Part shown: in pieces, positions 1-9,193 of the stretch | Layout of the letters: each line of letters starts with the position of its first letter | Position numbering within the stretch: position 1 is the first letter of the stretch | Assembly (NCBI GenBank): GCA_013152755.1 | Contig: JAADFR010000073.1 | Coordinates: 1 to 36,313, forward strand | Source of the DNA: Alphaproteobacteria bacterium | GTDB taxonomy: Bacteria > Pseudomonadota > Alphaproteobacteria > Sphingomonadales > Emcibacteraceae | Length of the DNA: 36,313 nucleotides | Reading direction: 5' to 3' | Made by a program: the position numbers and the translations under genes | Notes under the pieces: model-generated | Databases searched by the model: none | What the model was told of the DNA's origin: nothing | What the model saw: the letters and a program-made list of their open reading frames with translations, nothing else

Positions 1-1
1 G

Positions 2-466
2 GAATCCCTCTATTATTACTATCCGGGTAAATATGACCTGCTTTACGATATTATCGAGCCGCAAATCGCCAATGTGATGACAGGCTTTGAACAGATCATC
101 GGGCAGGGCACGGATATTCGCGCCACCATAGAACGGGGCATAGAAAACCACCTGCAACAGTTTAATGCTGATTATCTTCATATGGCCATGGCGGTCCGAA
201 AGAACAGCCGGGATGAAGTGGAACAGAAATTTGCCCACCTGCGCCGCCTGTTCAAGGATTATGAAAATCTATGGGTGATCCTGCTCACCGCCGCCCAAAA
301 GGACGGGCAGCTACAGGGCCATATCCCGCCAAAAATGCTGGCCTATTCCATTCTGGGTCTGTGCAACAGCCTGTCCAGCTGGTACATGCCGGACGGGGAG
401 ATGTCCCTTGATCAGATCGCCGGTCATTACAGCCGGATCATTCTGGACGGTATTGTGCCCGCTTAA
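2..466 (+). CDS. TetR-family transcriptional regulator (5' end missing)
   Basis: The reading frame is open from the window edge, so the start and most of the DNA-binding domain lie outside. The first visible residues (ESLYYYYPGKYDLL) match the end of the TetR helix-turn-helix, where a Leu-Tyr-Tyr-Tyr-Tyr stretch and a Lys precede the ligand domain. The remaining ~140 residues are a helical C-terminal ligand-binding and dimerisation domain. An internal ATG at 74 is not the true start, because the conserved helix-turn-helix end lies upstream in the same frame. The gene converges on the beta-oxidation gene and the two stop codons share the palindrome TTAA. TetR regulators near such genes often sense acyl-CoA; here that is an inference from position only. 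The ligand is unknown. Confidence 0.85.
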   Translation, partial: ESLYYYYPGKYDLLYDIIEPQIANVMTGFEQIIGQGTDIRATIERGIENHLQQFNADYLHMAMAVRKNSRDEVEQKFAHLRRLFKDYENLWVILLTAAQKDGQLQGHIPPKMLAYSILGLCNSLSSWYMPDGEMSLDQIAGHYSRIILDGIVPA

Positions 467-2481
467 CCGGTTTTTTCAAAATCCGGTTTGCGCCGCTCGG
501 AAAAGGCGGAAATGCCCTCTTTCGCCGCCGCCGTACAGGCACTATCGCCAAAGGCCTGATAGCCCACCTCAAGGGCCGCCGTCAGTGACGTGGCCTGTGC
601 CGCATCGGCCACCGCCTTTTCAATGATGGCAATGATTTTACCGCTTAAAGTCTGACCTGTGACGGCTTTGCCATCTGTGGCACTAAAACCCGCAATATCA
701 ACCGGCCCATCGGTAATTTTATAGGGCTTGCCCTGAAGGGCGTCCAGTTGACGAAGGGCGGCGGGAATCAAATCCTCCGGCGCCGTGACCAGTTCGGCAA
801 TCATACCCAGATCACGGGCCTTTTCAGCTGTTAGTTTTTCGGCGCGGGTTAGCATGCCGTTGAAAACCGCCGCGCCTTCTGGCCAGCGGCGATAGGGAAT
901 GACCATGGCCCCGATGCCCGGCACGATACCAAGGGTGACCTCGGGCAATTGCATCCATGCCGTGTCCCGCGCCACAAGGGCATGACAGCGGGTGGCCAGC
1001 TCAAGGCCGCCGCCCAGCGCCAATCCATTGAGGGCCGCCACCACCGGTTTGGGGCAACGGTCCAGATGAACCAGCAACCGCGAGCAGCTTTTGGCATAAT
1101 CAACGCTCTGGTCTTTGTTGCCGAGCATGGCCGGGAATTTGCCAATATCCGCCCCGGCGCAAAAGGCCTGTATGCCGTAACCGGTAATGACAAAACCCTT
1201 GACCTCAGGGTCATTCTCATGGGCGGTAATTACCGACAGGATTTCATCGGTCATTTGATCATGGAGCGCATTCATGGCCTCTGGTCGGCGTAGGGTAATG
1301 ACCTTGGCCCCGGCCACATCATCCACCAGAATATAACGGTGAAAGTCCAGATAATTGGCGATTGCTTTTTTCGGCTGGGGCATGCCCGGCTTATAGGCGG
1401 CAAATTCATTGAGGATACGCATGACCTCTGCCTCACCGTAATCCCGCATTAGCTCCAACGGGCCTTTTTTAAAGGCAAAGGCAAGACAGCAACCCAGATC
1501 AAGGTCCGCCGCCGACCCGATTTCACGGTCCAGAATATCCACCGTCTGGGAAAAGAGAATGCCCAGCAGGCGATCCCGGATGGTGGCCGCCACATCCGGC
1601 GCCACATCCACCGGGGAGCCGGGTGGGTTTGTCTCCCATTTATCCACTTCGTTAAAAATGGTGGCGGGGGTGTAATGATCGCCCTCATCGGCGGCTTGAA
1701 CCGTATTGGTTTCCACAATGATCGGATTGCCATTGGCCAGATTAAGGACAAAGAACGGCCCCGCATGGACCAGCTCCATGGCCACGCTGTCAATCTCCGC
1801 CGGGCTGGCAATATCCAGCAACAGGGCCGCCTCATTGCACCAGTTATCAAATATCCGGTCCAGCATGAAACAGACCGCATCGGTGGTGATCATGGGCACC
1901 TTGCCGGTCATGGCAAAGAACCAGCGCAAATAGCCGCCCAAGGCCGGGTTGGCTCCTGACCAGTCAATGACCTCTACCACCGGATTTTGGAAAGCCGGAG
2001 CAAAGAAATGGGTGACCGTGGCCCGTTCCGGATGGGCAAGATGGGAAAACAGCCGTTCCGCCGGCAGGGAACTGGTGTTGGACGTAATCAGGGCGTCAGG
2101 GCGGACATGGGCTTCGATTTCGGTAAATATTTTTCTTTTTAAGGCCAGGTCTTCCGTGGCGGCTTCCAACACCCAATCACAGTCTTTCAGGGCGCTATAG
2201 TCGGTTGAAGTCACCAGGTTTTTCCGGACCGCTGCGGCCTGCTGTTCGGTTAGCTTGCCCCGCTTTAGGCCCTTTTCCACATAGGCATGGATACGGTCCA
2301 CTGCCCGCGTCAGGGCCTCCGGGTTAATATCAATCAAGACCAATGTCAGGTCCGCCAAGGCGCTTTTCAAATAATAGCCAATATCCGGGCCGATAGTGCC
2401 CGCCCCGATAATGGCAATGGATTTGGGCATCTTGCGGTCCGTATCCAGCAGAACTGGATTGTGAATCATTTGGGCGCTCAT
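463..2481 (-). CDS. Bifunctional 3-hydroxyacyl-CoA dehydrogenase / enoyl-CoA hydratase
   Basis: 672 residues. An N-terminal NAD-binding Rossmann fold (GAGTIG at 26-31) and hydroxyacyl-CoA dehydrogenase C-domain run to about 365; a crotonase domain follows from about 383. This order (dehydrogenase first) is the reverse of E. coli FadB and resembles archaeal fusions. In the dehydrogenase the His-Glu pair is present (H158, E170) and S137 lies in NTSS, but the usual HFFNP reads HFFAP (A161) and the usual Gly-Phe-x-x-Asn-Arg reads CFMLDR (C204, D208). The crotonase half keeps both glutamates, E494 in GGGLELA and E514 in LPEVTLG, 20 residues apart as in rat hydratase, so hydration looks intact. Expected role: fatty-acid or other acyl-CoA beta-oxidation in the cytoplasm. 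The start is supported by GAGGAAAAG upstream. It stands alone, without an adjacent thiolase. Confidence 0.9.
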   Translation of the reverse strand: MSAQMIHNPVLLDTDRKMPKSIAIIGAGTIGPDIGYYLKSALADLTLVLIDINPEALTRAVDRIHAYVEKGLKRGKLTEQQAAAVRKNLVTSTDYSALKDCDWVLEAATEDLALKRKIFTEIEAHVRPDALITSNTSSLPAERLFSHLAHPERATVTHFFAPAFQNPVVEVIDWSGANPALGGYLRWFFAMTGKVPMITTDAVCFMLDRIFDNWCNEAALLLDIASPAEIDSVAMELVHAGPFFVLNLANGNPIIVETNTVQAADEGDHYTPATIFNEVDKWETNPPGSPVDVAPDVAATIRDRLLGILFSQTVDILDREIGSAADLDLGCCLAFAFKKGPLELMRDYGEAEVMRILNEFAAYKPGMPQPKKAIANYLDFHRYILVDDVAGAKVITLRRPEAMNALHDQMTDEILSVITAHENDPEVKGFVITGYGIQAFCAGADIGKFPAMLGNKDQSVDYAKSCSRLLVHLDRCPKPVVAALNGLALGGGLELATRCHALVARDTAWMQLPEVTLGIVPGIGAMVIPYRRWPEGAAVFNGMLTRAEKLTAEKARDLGMIAELVTAPEDLIPAALRQLDALQGKPYKITDGPVDIAGFSATDGKAVTGQTLSGKIIAIIEKAVADAAQATSLTAALEVGYQAFGDSACTAAAKEGISAFSERRKPDFEKTG

Positions 2482-2520
2482 GATCTTTTCCTCAATTGTG
2501 ATATTTCTGATAACGGATTA

Positions 2521-2540
2521 ATTCTACACTAACGTAGAAT
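2521..2540. promoter_or_regulatory. Inverted repeat, candidate TetR operator
   Basis: ATTCTAC and GTAGAAT form perfect 7-base arms around a 6-base spacer. The site is 40 bases upstream of the beta-oxidation start codon and 65 bases upstream of the sigma-factor start, so it could act on either divergent gene. Size and symmetry suit a TetR dimer, and a TetR gene lies at the other end of the enzyme gene. Binding is inferred. Confidence 0.45.
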
Positions 2541-2604
2541 TTTATCAATAGCTGTTGTGAATAGACCTTGAAAAGTACCGGAAAAGCCTTATCCTTTTAA
2601 AAAC

Positions 2605-3114
2605 ATGAAAAAAAAGCAAGCATCATTTATTGAGCAGATGTATCAGGATAACCATGAGGGGTTCCTGAGGTTCCTGTTGCAAAAAACCCGCAACCGGGAA
2701 GATGCCCATGATATTCTGCAGGAAGCTTTTCAGAAACTGATGAACCGGGACGGTCTTGGGGATATGGAAAATCCCCGGGCTTATCTTTATCGCACCGCCA
2801 CCAACATCATCATTGACCGCCAACGCAAGGGCCAGCACCATATTAAATATATCCGCGAAGTGACCGGCGATGCCATGAATTTTCCCGCCAGCGACGTGAT
2901 TCCGCCGGACCGACATGTGGCCGCCCGTCAGGAGCTAGCCGCGGTATATCAGGCATTGAATTTTCTGCCTGAAAAATGCCGGCGGGCCTTCCTCATGCAT
3001 CGGGAACAGCATATGACTTACGGCACCATTGCCGAGAATCTGCAAGTTTCTGTTAGCATGGTGGAAAAATATATTATACAAGCGCTGAAACATTTAAGGC
3101 GCAAATTAAAATAA
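2605..3114 (+). CDS. ECF sigma factor, FecI-like
   Basis: 169 residues, the usual size for an extracytoplasmic-function sigma factor. Sigma region 2 spans about 10-78 (DAHDILQEAFQKL, then PRAYLYRTATNIIIDRQRK, the -10 recognition helix) and region 4 about 112-166 (LNFLPEKCRRAFLMHREQHMTYGTIAENL, a helix-turn-helix for the -35 element). There is no extra C-terminal domain. It is followed after 63 bases by a FecR-type anti-sigma factor and a TonB receptor with a signalling domain, which is the classical cell-surface signalling arrangement, so it probably directs RNA polymerase to the receptor promoter. The run of lysine codons after the ATG has no strong ribosome site before it; ATG 2638 is a less likely alternative because it would cut into region 2. 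Confidence 0.9.
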   Translation: MKKKQASFIEQMYQDNHEGFLRFLLQKTRNREDAHDILQEAFQKLMNRDGLGDMENPRAYLYRTATNIIIDRQRKGQHHIKYIREVTGDAMNFPASDVIPPDRHVAARQELAAVYQALNFLPEKCRRAFLMHREQHMTYGTIAENLQVSVSMVEKYIIQALKHLRRKLK

Positions 3115-3177
3115 AAGATTGAGGGATTGGTCCAGCGGACCGTTAAGTTTTAAGTACGGGGTAAAGAAGACAGAAAT

Positions 3178-4176
3178 ATGAGTGAACAGATTATAAACGA
3201 CAAACTGCTGGACAAAGCCACCGAATGGTTTGTGCTGATGCGGGCCGAAGATATTTCAGAGGCGCGCGCGGAAGCCTTCGTTGAATGGATCAGCCAAAGC
3301 ACCAGCCATCAGGCGGCCTATGCGGAAATAGGCGGTTTCTGGGATGGCTTGCCGGTGGCCAAGGCGGCGTCTGTGACCTCTCTGTCTGATCATAAAGCCA
3401 AACAAACGCCCACCCCCGCCAAACGCAAATGGTCCCCGCGCCTGATCGCGGCCTCGGTTGCTTTTCTGATCATCAGTTTTGCCGCCGTTCAATATGGCGC
3501 TGTCTTTATGATGGACAGCCGGACCACGAAAGTCGGGGAACTGGCCGATATTATTCTGGAGGATGGTTCTCATCTGGCCATGAATACCAACAGCGAAATC
3601 CGCATTGACCTGCAAAAAGACAAACGGATTGTTTATCTGGACCGGGGCGAGGTTTTCTTTGAGGTCGCCCGCGATGAAACGCGACCCTTCTTTGTGGAAA
3701 CATCCGGCGGACTGGTCCGGGTTCTGGGGACAAAATTCAATATCCGCCGTAAGGGCAACAGCAGTGATGTGACCGTTTTGGAAGGTTCTGTCGGGGTCAT
3801 GGATTATGGCCATATAAAGGGCGATGAAGCGACCATGACAATGGACGCCACCCTGTCCCCCAATCAGAAATTTATCCTTGGCAATGATGCGGTGGCGAAT
3901 GTGGCAATCCCGGTAAGTGCTGCCGCCGTTCTTGCCTGGCGCGACCGGAAGCTGGTTTATGACGGGGAAAGCTTTGCTACTCTGGTGGCAGATATCAACC
4001 GCTATTATGACGGTGAAATCCGCATTGGCGACCCGGTTCTTAATGACATAAAGGTTGTCGCGATCCTGAAAATAGAGGACCGGACCGCCACCCTGAAGGC
4101 GCTGGAAACCACATTCAATGTGACCGCCCGTCCCGTGTCAAAGAAACTCATCATGCTCTATCCCAATAATAAATAA
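3178..4176 (+). CDS. FecR-family anti-sigma regulator
   Basis: 332 residues with the three-part FecR layout. The N-terminal cytoplasmic DUF4880-type domain, which would bind the sigma factor, is at about 12-55 (ATEWFVLMRAEDIS, then FVEWISQSTSHQAAYAE). One transmembrane helix is at 88-110. The periplasmic FecR domain is at about 118-215 (LEDGSHLAMNTNSEIRI, DRGEVFFEVA, FVETSGGLVRVLGTKFNI). A C-terminal DUF4974-like region from about 255 would meet the receptor's STN domain. The protein should relay the occupancy of the receptor encoded at 4227 to the sigma factor encoded at 2605. A purine-rich AAAGAAGA precedes the ATG. Nothing is truncated. Confidence 0.9.
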   Translation: MSEQIINDKLLDKATEWFVLMRAEDISEARAEAFVEWISQSTSHQAAYAEIGGFWDGLPVAKAASVTSLSDHKAKQTPTPAKRKWSPRLIAASVAFLIISFAAVQYGAVFMMDSRTTKVGELADIILEDGSHLAMNTNSEIRIDLQKDKRIVYLDRGEVFFEVARDETRPFFVETSGGLVRVLGTKFNIRRKGNSSDVTVLEGSVGVMDYGHIKGDEATMTMDATLSPNQKFILGNDAVANVAIPVSAAAVLAWRDRKLVYDGESFATLVADINRYYDGEIRIGDPVLNDIKVVAILKIEDRTATLKALETTFNVTARPVSKKLIMLYPNNK

Positions 4177-4181
4177 TATTG

Positions 4182-4198
4182 TATAGTAAATAACTATA
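4182..4198. promoter_or_regulatory. AT-rich inverted repeat before the signalling receptor
   Basis: TATAGT and ACTATA are perfect 6-base arms with spacer AAATA, flanked on both sides by AATATT. It sits in the 50-base gap between the FecR gene and the STN receptor, where an ECF-dependent promoter or operator could lie. In AT-rich DNA such a repeat can arise by chance, so the regulatory reading is weak. Confidence 0.25.
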
Positions 4199-4226
4199 AA
4201 AAATATTATGGGAGGACGTTCAGGGA

Positions 4227-6746
4227 ATGCGACAAATACTTGTCGGATTATTTCCTATTTTTGTGGTTATTTTGAACAGCCTTGCCCTGACATTCGGGGT
4301 GAGTGAGCTATCTTATGGCCAAGCGGAACGGCACGCCGTTAAAAAAACTTTCTCAATTATGGCCCAGCCTCTGTCCTCCGCCCTGCTGGATTTTGGCGCA
4401 CAGGCCAACCTGTCATTGCTGGTCCGTAAAGCCGACACCGAAGGCCTGACCGTAAAAAAACTAACCGGTAGTTTCTATCCCAGAGATGCCCTGAATATTC
4501 TGCTTGCGGACACAAAACTTGGGTTTGACTATATTGATTCAAGTACAATTTCCATTTCACCGGATCTATTCCGCCCCGCACCTCCAAAACCCGCCCGGCA
4601 AACGGCAGATCAAGATATAACAACCGATGAAACCCTTAATGAAGATCAAATGGCCACGCTGGACGAGGTTATCGTCACATCCCTGCGGCGGCGGAGCAAT
4701 ATGCAAAAGGTTCCCGTAGCCGTATCAGTCATCAAACCGCCCCTGATCCGGGAAGCGCGTATTCACGACATAGAGGATGTAGGCACCCGCATCCCCGGCC
4801 TGACCGTGTCCAGTTTCAGCATCGGTCAACCAACTATTCATATGCGCGGCGTGGGGTCCAACGATGACGGGGCGGCGCTGGATAATTCCATTGTTCTGTT
4901 TATTGATGATGTCTATGTGGGGCGCATCACTTCCATCAATATGAGTTTTTTTGATCTTGAGCAGATTGAGATCATACGCGGACCGCAAGGCACCCTTTAT
5001 GGCAAGAATGCCATTGGCGGGGCCATCAATGTGACCAGCAATAACCCCACGGACCATCTGACCGGTGAGGTGGAAGCCACCCTTGGCAATTACAACCGGT
5101 TTGACCTGCGGGCCAACATCAGCGGCCCCCTGATTGAAGACAAGCTTTTGGGCAGGTTGGCCTTTCATTCCAGAAAGCGGGATGGTTGGCAGAAAAGCCT
5201 TTTTCTGCCGGGAATTAAACAGAATGATGAAAACACATGGGCAGCGCGGGGCAAGCTGTTGCTCGCCGTTAATGATACTACGCAGATTGATCTGAACGGG
5301 GATTACAGCCGCGATGACCTGGAAAGCACGGGCCGCATTCCGGTGGTGGGCCGGGTGCCGGTGCGCCTGCTGGGCCCGGATGGCAGGCCCACGGGACAGC
5401 GGGCTTTGCCCACGGATATTTTCAGTGCGCTCGGCGGTAATGTGCGCACAGCCATCAACAGCGACCGGGGGTTCACCGACCGGACTATTTGGGGCCTGAG
5501 CAGCCGGATCAGCCGCGAAGGTGATTTCGGGCGGCTTCTGTCAATCACCGCCTTGCGTCAGACTGATTTTTCCTGGCTGGAGGATTCCACCGGCCTGCCG
5601 TCTTCCGTCACTGATCAAAAGGTCAATTCAAACGTCAATGAAAAACACAGCCAGTTCTCTCAGGAATTACGCTGGATTTCCCCCGATGGAGGGCGGTTGA
5701 AGCATGTTCTTGGTTTTTATTACCTCTATGAGCATACGCACCGGATTGAGAATTTTATCTTTCCCCGGCGAAAATCTACGACCGATCAGGATAATGAAAC
5801 CAACAGCTTTGCTATTTTTGGCGAGGCCACATATGCCATAACTAAAAAAGTGAGTTTTACGGCTGGTGCGCGCATGACCTATGAAACCAAGAATATGATC
5901 CAGCAAAATACCACCAATGGTGACCGGACAATCCTGTTGGAGGATTTTACGCTGAATAACAAAGGAAACTGGACCGATTTTTCACCGAACTTTGTCCTCT
6001 CATGGCAACAGAGTGACGATATTATGTGGTACGGCAGTATTTCACGTGGTTATAAAAGCGGTGGATTTCAGGGCGCGCCGGCCACTCGTGAGCTGGCCCG
6101 TCGGACAATCAACCCGGAATCGGTATGGAATTACGAAATTGGTTATAAGTCCCAATGGCTGGACGATCGCTTTCGCCTGAATCTGGTGGGTTTCTATTCT
6201 GACTATCGGGATTTACAGGTGGTCCAGTTCAAGACAGAGGGTAATTTCGGCGTTTTCCAGACCAGCAATGCGGCCTCGGCCAGCCTGAAAGGCGTGGAGC
6301 TGGAATTTACCCTGAAACCAGTTAGCGGCTTGGAGTTTTTTGGCTCCTACGCTTTTCTGGATGCCACCTATGATCAATTTAATGACTTATCAGGGCGGGA
6401 TTTCACCGGTAATGTCCTGCGGCAGGCCCCGCGCCATTCCCTCTATCTGGCCGCTTATTATGAGCGGGATTTTTACAAAGGCCGCCTGAGGTTCCGGGCT
6501 GATTACCGCTATCAGGGCAAAAGTTTTCGTGAACCGGACAATAGCGTCACAATTCAGCCGGGATTTGATCTGGTGGATGCCTCCGTTGCTTACGAATCCG
6601 CTGACGACAGTTGGGAAGCAACCCTGTGGGCCAAAAATCTGATGGATAAAGAATATATCTCCCACCTCTATGTATTGGGCGGAAATGACTATGCCCTCTT
6701 TGGTACGCCCCGTACCTACGGCCTGACAATTACCCGTAATTTTTAA
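4227..6746 (+). CDS. TonB-dependent receptor with N-terminal STN signalling domain
   Basis: 839 residues. A signal peptide (about 1-33) is followed by an STN domain at about 40-112 (FSIMAQPLSSALLDFGAQANLSLLV; FYPRDALNILLADTKLGFDY), the part that contacts FecR. A linker leads to the TonB box LDEVIVTS at 145-152. The plug domain follows (VPVAVSVI, MRGVG, DDVYVGR, EIIRGPQGTLYGKNAIGGAINV) and then the 22-strand barrel, ending in the aromatic outer-membrane signal TITRNF. It should bind a scarce ligand at the cell surface, import it with TonB energy and report binding to FecR and the sigma factor. The substrate cannot be read from sequence: FecA-type wiring suggests iron chelates, but this receptor class also takes up many organic compounds. 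GGGAGG lies 11 bases before the ATG. Confidence 0.92.
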   Translation: MRQILVGLFPIFVVILNSLALTFGVSELSYGQAERHAVKKTFSIMAQPLSSALLDFGAQANLSLLVRKADTEGLTVKKLTGSFYPRDALNILLADTKLGFDYIDSSTISISPDLFRPAPPKPARQTADQDITTDETLNEDQMATLDEVIVTSLRRRSNMQKVPVAVSVIKPPLIREARIHDIEDVGTRIPGLTVSSFSIGQPTIHMRGVGSNDDGAALDNSIVLFIDDVYVGRITSINMSFFDLEQIEIIRGPQGTLYGKNAIGGAINVTSNNPTDHLTGEVEATLGNYNRFDLRANISGPLIEDKLLGRLAFHSRKRDGWQKSLFLPGIKQNDENTWAARGKLLLAVNDTTQIDLNGDYSRDDLESTGRIPVVGRVPVRLLGPDGRPTGQRALPTDIFSALGGNVRTAINSDRGFTDRTIWGLSSRISREGDFGRLLSITALRQTDFSWLEDSTGLPSSVTDQKVNSNVNEKHSQFSQELRWISPDGGRLKHVLGFYYLYEHTHRIENFIFPRRKSTTDQDNETNSFAIFGEATYAITKKVSFTAGARMTYETKNMIQQNTTNGDRTILLEDFTLNNKGNWTDFSPNFVLSWQQSDDIMWYGSISRGYKSGGFQGAPATRELARRTINPESVWNYEIGYKSQWLDDRFRLNLVGFYSDYRDLQVVQFKTEGNFGVFQTSNAASASLKGVELEFTLKPVSGLEFFGSYAFLDATYDQFNDLSGRDFTGNVLRQAPRHSLYLAAYYERDFYKGRLRFRADYRYQGKSFREPDNSVTIQPGFDLVDASVAYESADDSWEATLWAKNLMDKEYISHLYVLGGNDYALFGTPRTYGLTITRNF

Positions 6747-6850
6747 AAAATTAACAAAATGTTAAAAAAAACTGAGGGCTTTTCCATGCCCGCCGTTGAA
6801 TAGAGTATTGCAGCCCGTGACATAGGGTGTGGCTGCGCATTGTTACAATA

Positions 6851-6868
6851 ATATTTTGATCAAAATAT
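6851..6868. promoter_or_regulatory. 18-bp perfect palindrome upstream of second receptor
   Basis: ATATTTTGA followed directly by TCAAAATAT is a gapless palindrome in the 139-base gap between the two receptor genes, ending 7 bases before the GGGAG ribosome site of the second one. Its position suits an operator or the end of a promoter that controls the second receptor separately. No matching repressor gene is seen beside it. Confidence 0.4.
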
Positions 6869-6885
6869 AGAATGGGAGTAAATTC

Positions 6886-9171
6886 ATGAAAACCAGTATT
6901 AGACATAATATGCTGTCCGGCGTTGCCCTATTGGCCATCGCCATGCCTTTTTCCGCCCAAGCCGCCGAAGAAGCAGATGACAGCCTGAGGATTGATGAAA
7001 TCATTGTCACCTCCACCCTGCGGGCAAAAAATGTACAGGACATACCGATCACGGTTGCCGTCCTTAGCATGAGCCAGATTAGCAAAGCCGACATCCATGA
7101 TGCAGACGGGATCGCCAATTACGTGCCGGGTATGCAATATTCTGAATTTTCTCCGGGACAGGCTCTGTTTTCCATGCGCGGCGTTGGCTCTTTTGATGAC
7201 GGGGCCGGCCTTGATAACTCTGTCGCCCTGTTTCTTGACGGGGTTTATATTGGCCGGGGCGCCGGGGTAAACTTTGACATGTTCGATCTGGAACGGATTG
7301 AGGTTCTCAAAGGTCCACAGGGCGCATTATTTGGCCGTAACACTATTGGCGGCGCGATTTCCGTGGTTACCCAGAAACCATCTGATGAATTTGCCGCCAA
7401 GCTAGCTGTAACCGGTGGTAACGAGGGTATTTTGCGTGTTCAGGGACTTGTGACCGGACCGATTTCAGAAAACCTGTCCGCCAAGATCGTTGGTAATTAT
7501 CGCCGCCATGATGGCTTCGTCCGCAATACTTTGCTCAAGAAAGATCTGAACAACGAAGATCAGGGCTCCGTGCGTGGTCAGTTAAAGCTGGATATGGATG
7601 ACAGTGAATGGATATTGTCTGCGGACTATATGAAAGATGACCGTGAAAGTGCCGGACGTTTTCCAGTAGTTAACGGCAACTTTGATTATGTGGGTACTGC
7701 CGAGGCCCTTGGGGCCAACAGGCCACAGACGTCCGCTTCACCAATCAACGGGTTTTCAAAACGTGAGGGCGCCGGCACCAGCCTGACAGGTAATGTTAAT
7801 TTTGACAAGGGTACTTTGACCTCTATTACGGCCTACCGCACGATTGACACCTCTTGGGCAATGCCTTCTGTTGGCGCGCCTCTGGGGGGCGGTTTTGACC
7901 TGGCCAACGGGGTTTACGGTCTTGATGTGAACGATGTAATTGATGAATCTGTTGATACCTTCTCACAGGAATTACGCTGGACGACCGAACTGGGCGGTAA
8001 TTTTGGTTTTGTCGCCGGTGCTTTTTTCTTCTCGGAGAAAACCGACCGGGTGGAGCAATTCAAGATTGACCGCAACACGGAAGCAACCGGACAGGTAACC
8101 GTGGGTAACGAATATACCCGCACCCAGAATAAATCTACATCCTATGCCATCTATGGACAGGCCCAATGGGATTTTGCCGAACAATGGACATTGCTGGTCG
8201 GGGGCCGTTTCTCTCATGATAAAAAGGATTATGTGGCCACAGCGGTAAACTGCGGAAATTCCGAAGCGGTGCGCGCGGCGGCGGGCTTTGCCAACTTCCC
8301 GGCTTGCGATGGTGTCGGTGGTTCATTGCGCATCATTGCGGAAACTTTCCGGGTACCCACCCAGAAAAGCTGGAATGACTTCTCCCCCATGGCCTCATTG
8401 CAGTATCGTCCCAATGAAAATGTCATGATGTTTGGTACCATATCCACAGGCTATAAAAGCGGCGGCTTTGCCGGGTCGCAAGGGGTGGCTTCTGCCGCCT
8501 CCAAACCGGTGAATCCGGAAAGTGTGATCAATTATGAAATTGGTTTCAAAAGCGACCTTGCCGATGGTACGGTACGCTTCAATGCCACCGCCTTCTATAT
8601 GGATTACACTGACCTGCAAGTGGTTCGCTTTGGCCCGGTTGCCGGATCTGCTTTTGGATCATTCCAGACCACAAATATCGGGTCTGCTGATATTAAAGGT
8701 TTTGAAACGGAATTGACCTGGGCGGTGTCGGAAAACTTCACATTGAGCGGCAGTTATGCTTTCCTTGATACGAAAGCCAAAGATCTGTTTCTGGAATTAA
8801 GAACTGGTCCTGTCGATTTTTCCGGTCTGCCTCTCCGTCAGGCACCTAAAAACTCGTATAATATTGTTGCCGATTATGATGTGGAACTGGATAATGACCA
8901 GGGGTCATTGAATTTCAATGCTAACCTGTCACATACCGATAAATCCCATAATGACTTTGCGACCGCCTCACAAACCTTAAATCAGGCGAAAACGCTGTTG
9001 GATGCCGGGGTTACCTGGACGGCGTCGGATGATAAATACAAGATTTTTCTCTGGGTCAAGAACCTAGCTAATAAAAGCTATGTGGCTCATTCTTACTTCA
9101 TCGGCCCCGGTACAATCGGGGTTTGGGGCGCACCAAGAACATTTGGTGTAACCGCAACGGCTAACTTTTAA
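6886..9171 (+). CDS. TonB-dependent receptor without signalling domain
   Basis: 761 residues. The signal peptide ends at AQA (26), the TonB box is IDEIIVTS at 36-43, then come the plug (IPITVAVLS, FSMRGVGS, DGVYIGR, EVLKGPQGALFGRNTIGGAISV) and barrel, ending in TATANF. It is clearly a paralogue of the preceding receptor: the plug, the stretch TGYKSGGF, the NPES-x-x-NYEIG-x-KS segment and the C-terminus align by eye. It lacks the STN domain, so it should transport without signalling. It has its own ribosome site GGGAG and a 139-base leader with a palindrome, and a strong terminator follows. Tandem duplication followed by loss or gain of the STN domain is a reasonable inference. The substrate is unknown, perhaps related to that of its neighbour. 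Confidence 0.92.
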   Translation: MKTSIRHNMLSGVALLAIAMPFSAQAAEEADDSLRIDEIIVTSTLRAKNVQDIPITVAVLSMSQISKADIHDADGIANYVPGMQYSEFSPGQALFSMRGVGSFDDGAGLDNSVALFLDGVYIGRGAGVNFDMFDLERIEVLKGPQGALFGRNTIGGAISVVTQKPSDEFAAKLAVTGGNEGILRVQGLVTGPISENLSAKIVGNYRRHDGFVRNTLLKKDLNNEDQGSVRGQLKLDMDDSEWILSADYMKDDRESAGRFPVVNGNFDYVGTAEALGANRPQTSASPINGFSKREGAGTSLTGNVNFDKGTLTSITAYRTIDTSWAMPSVGAPLGGGFDLANGVYGLDVNDVIDESVDTFSQELRWTTELGGNFGFVAGAFFFSEKTDRVEQFKIDRNTEATGQVTVGNEYTRTQNKSTSYAIYGQAQWDFAEQWTLLVGGRFSHDKKDYVATAVNCGNSEAVRAAAGFANFPACDGVGGSLRIIAETFRVPTQKSWNDFSPMASLQYRPNENVMMFGTISTGYKSGGFAGSQGVASAASKPVNPESVINYEIGFKSDLADGTVRFNATAFYMDYTDLQVVRFGPVAGSAFGSFQTTNIGSADIKGFETELTWAVSENFTLSGSYAFLDTKAKDLFLELRTGPVDFSGLPLRQAPKNSYNIVADYDVELDNDQGSLNFNANLSHTDKSHNDFATASQTLNQAKTLLDAGVTWTASDDKYKIFLWVKNLANKSYVAHSYFIGPGTIGVWGAPRTFGVTATANF

Positions 9172-9193
9172 ATAGTCCGGATATATAGATAAT

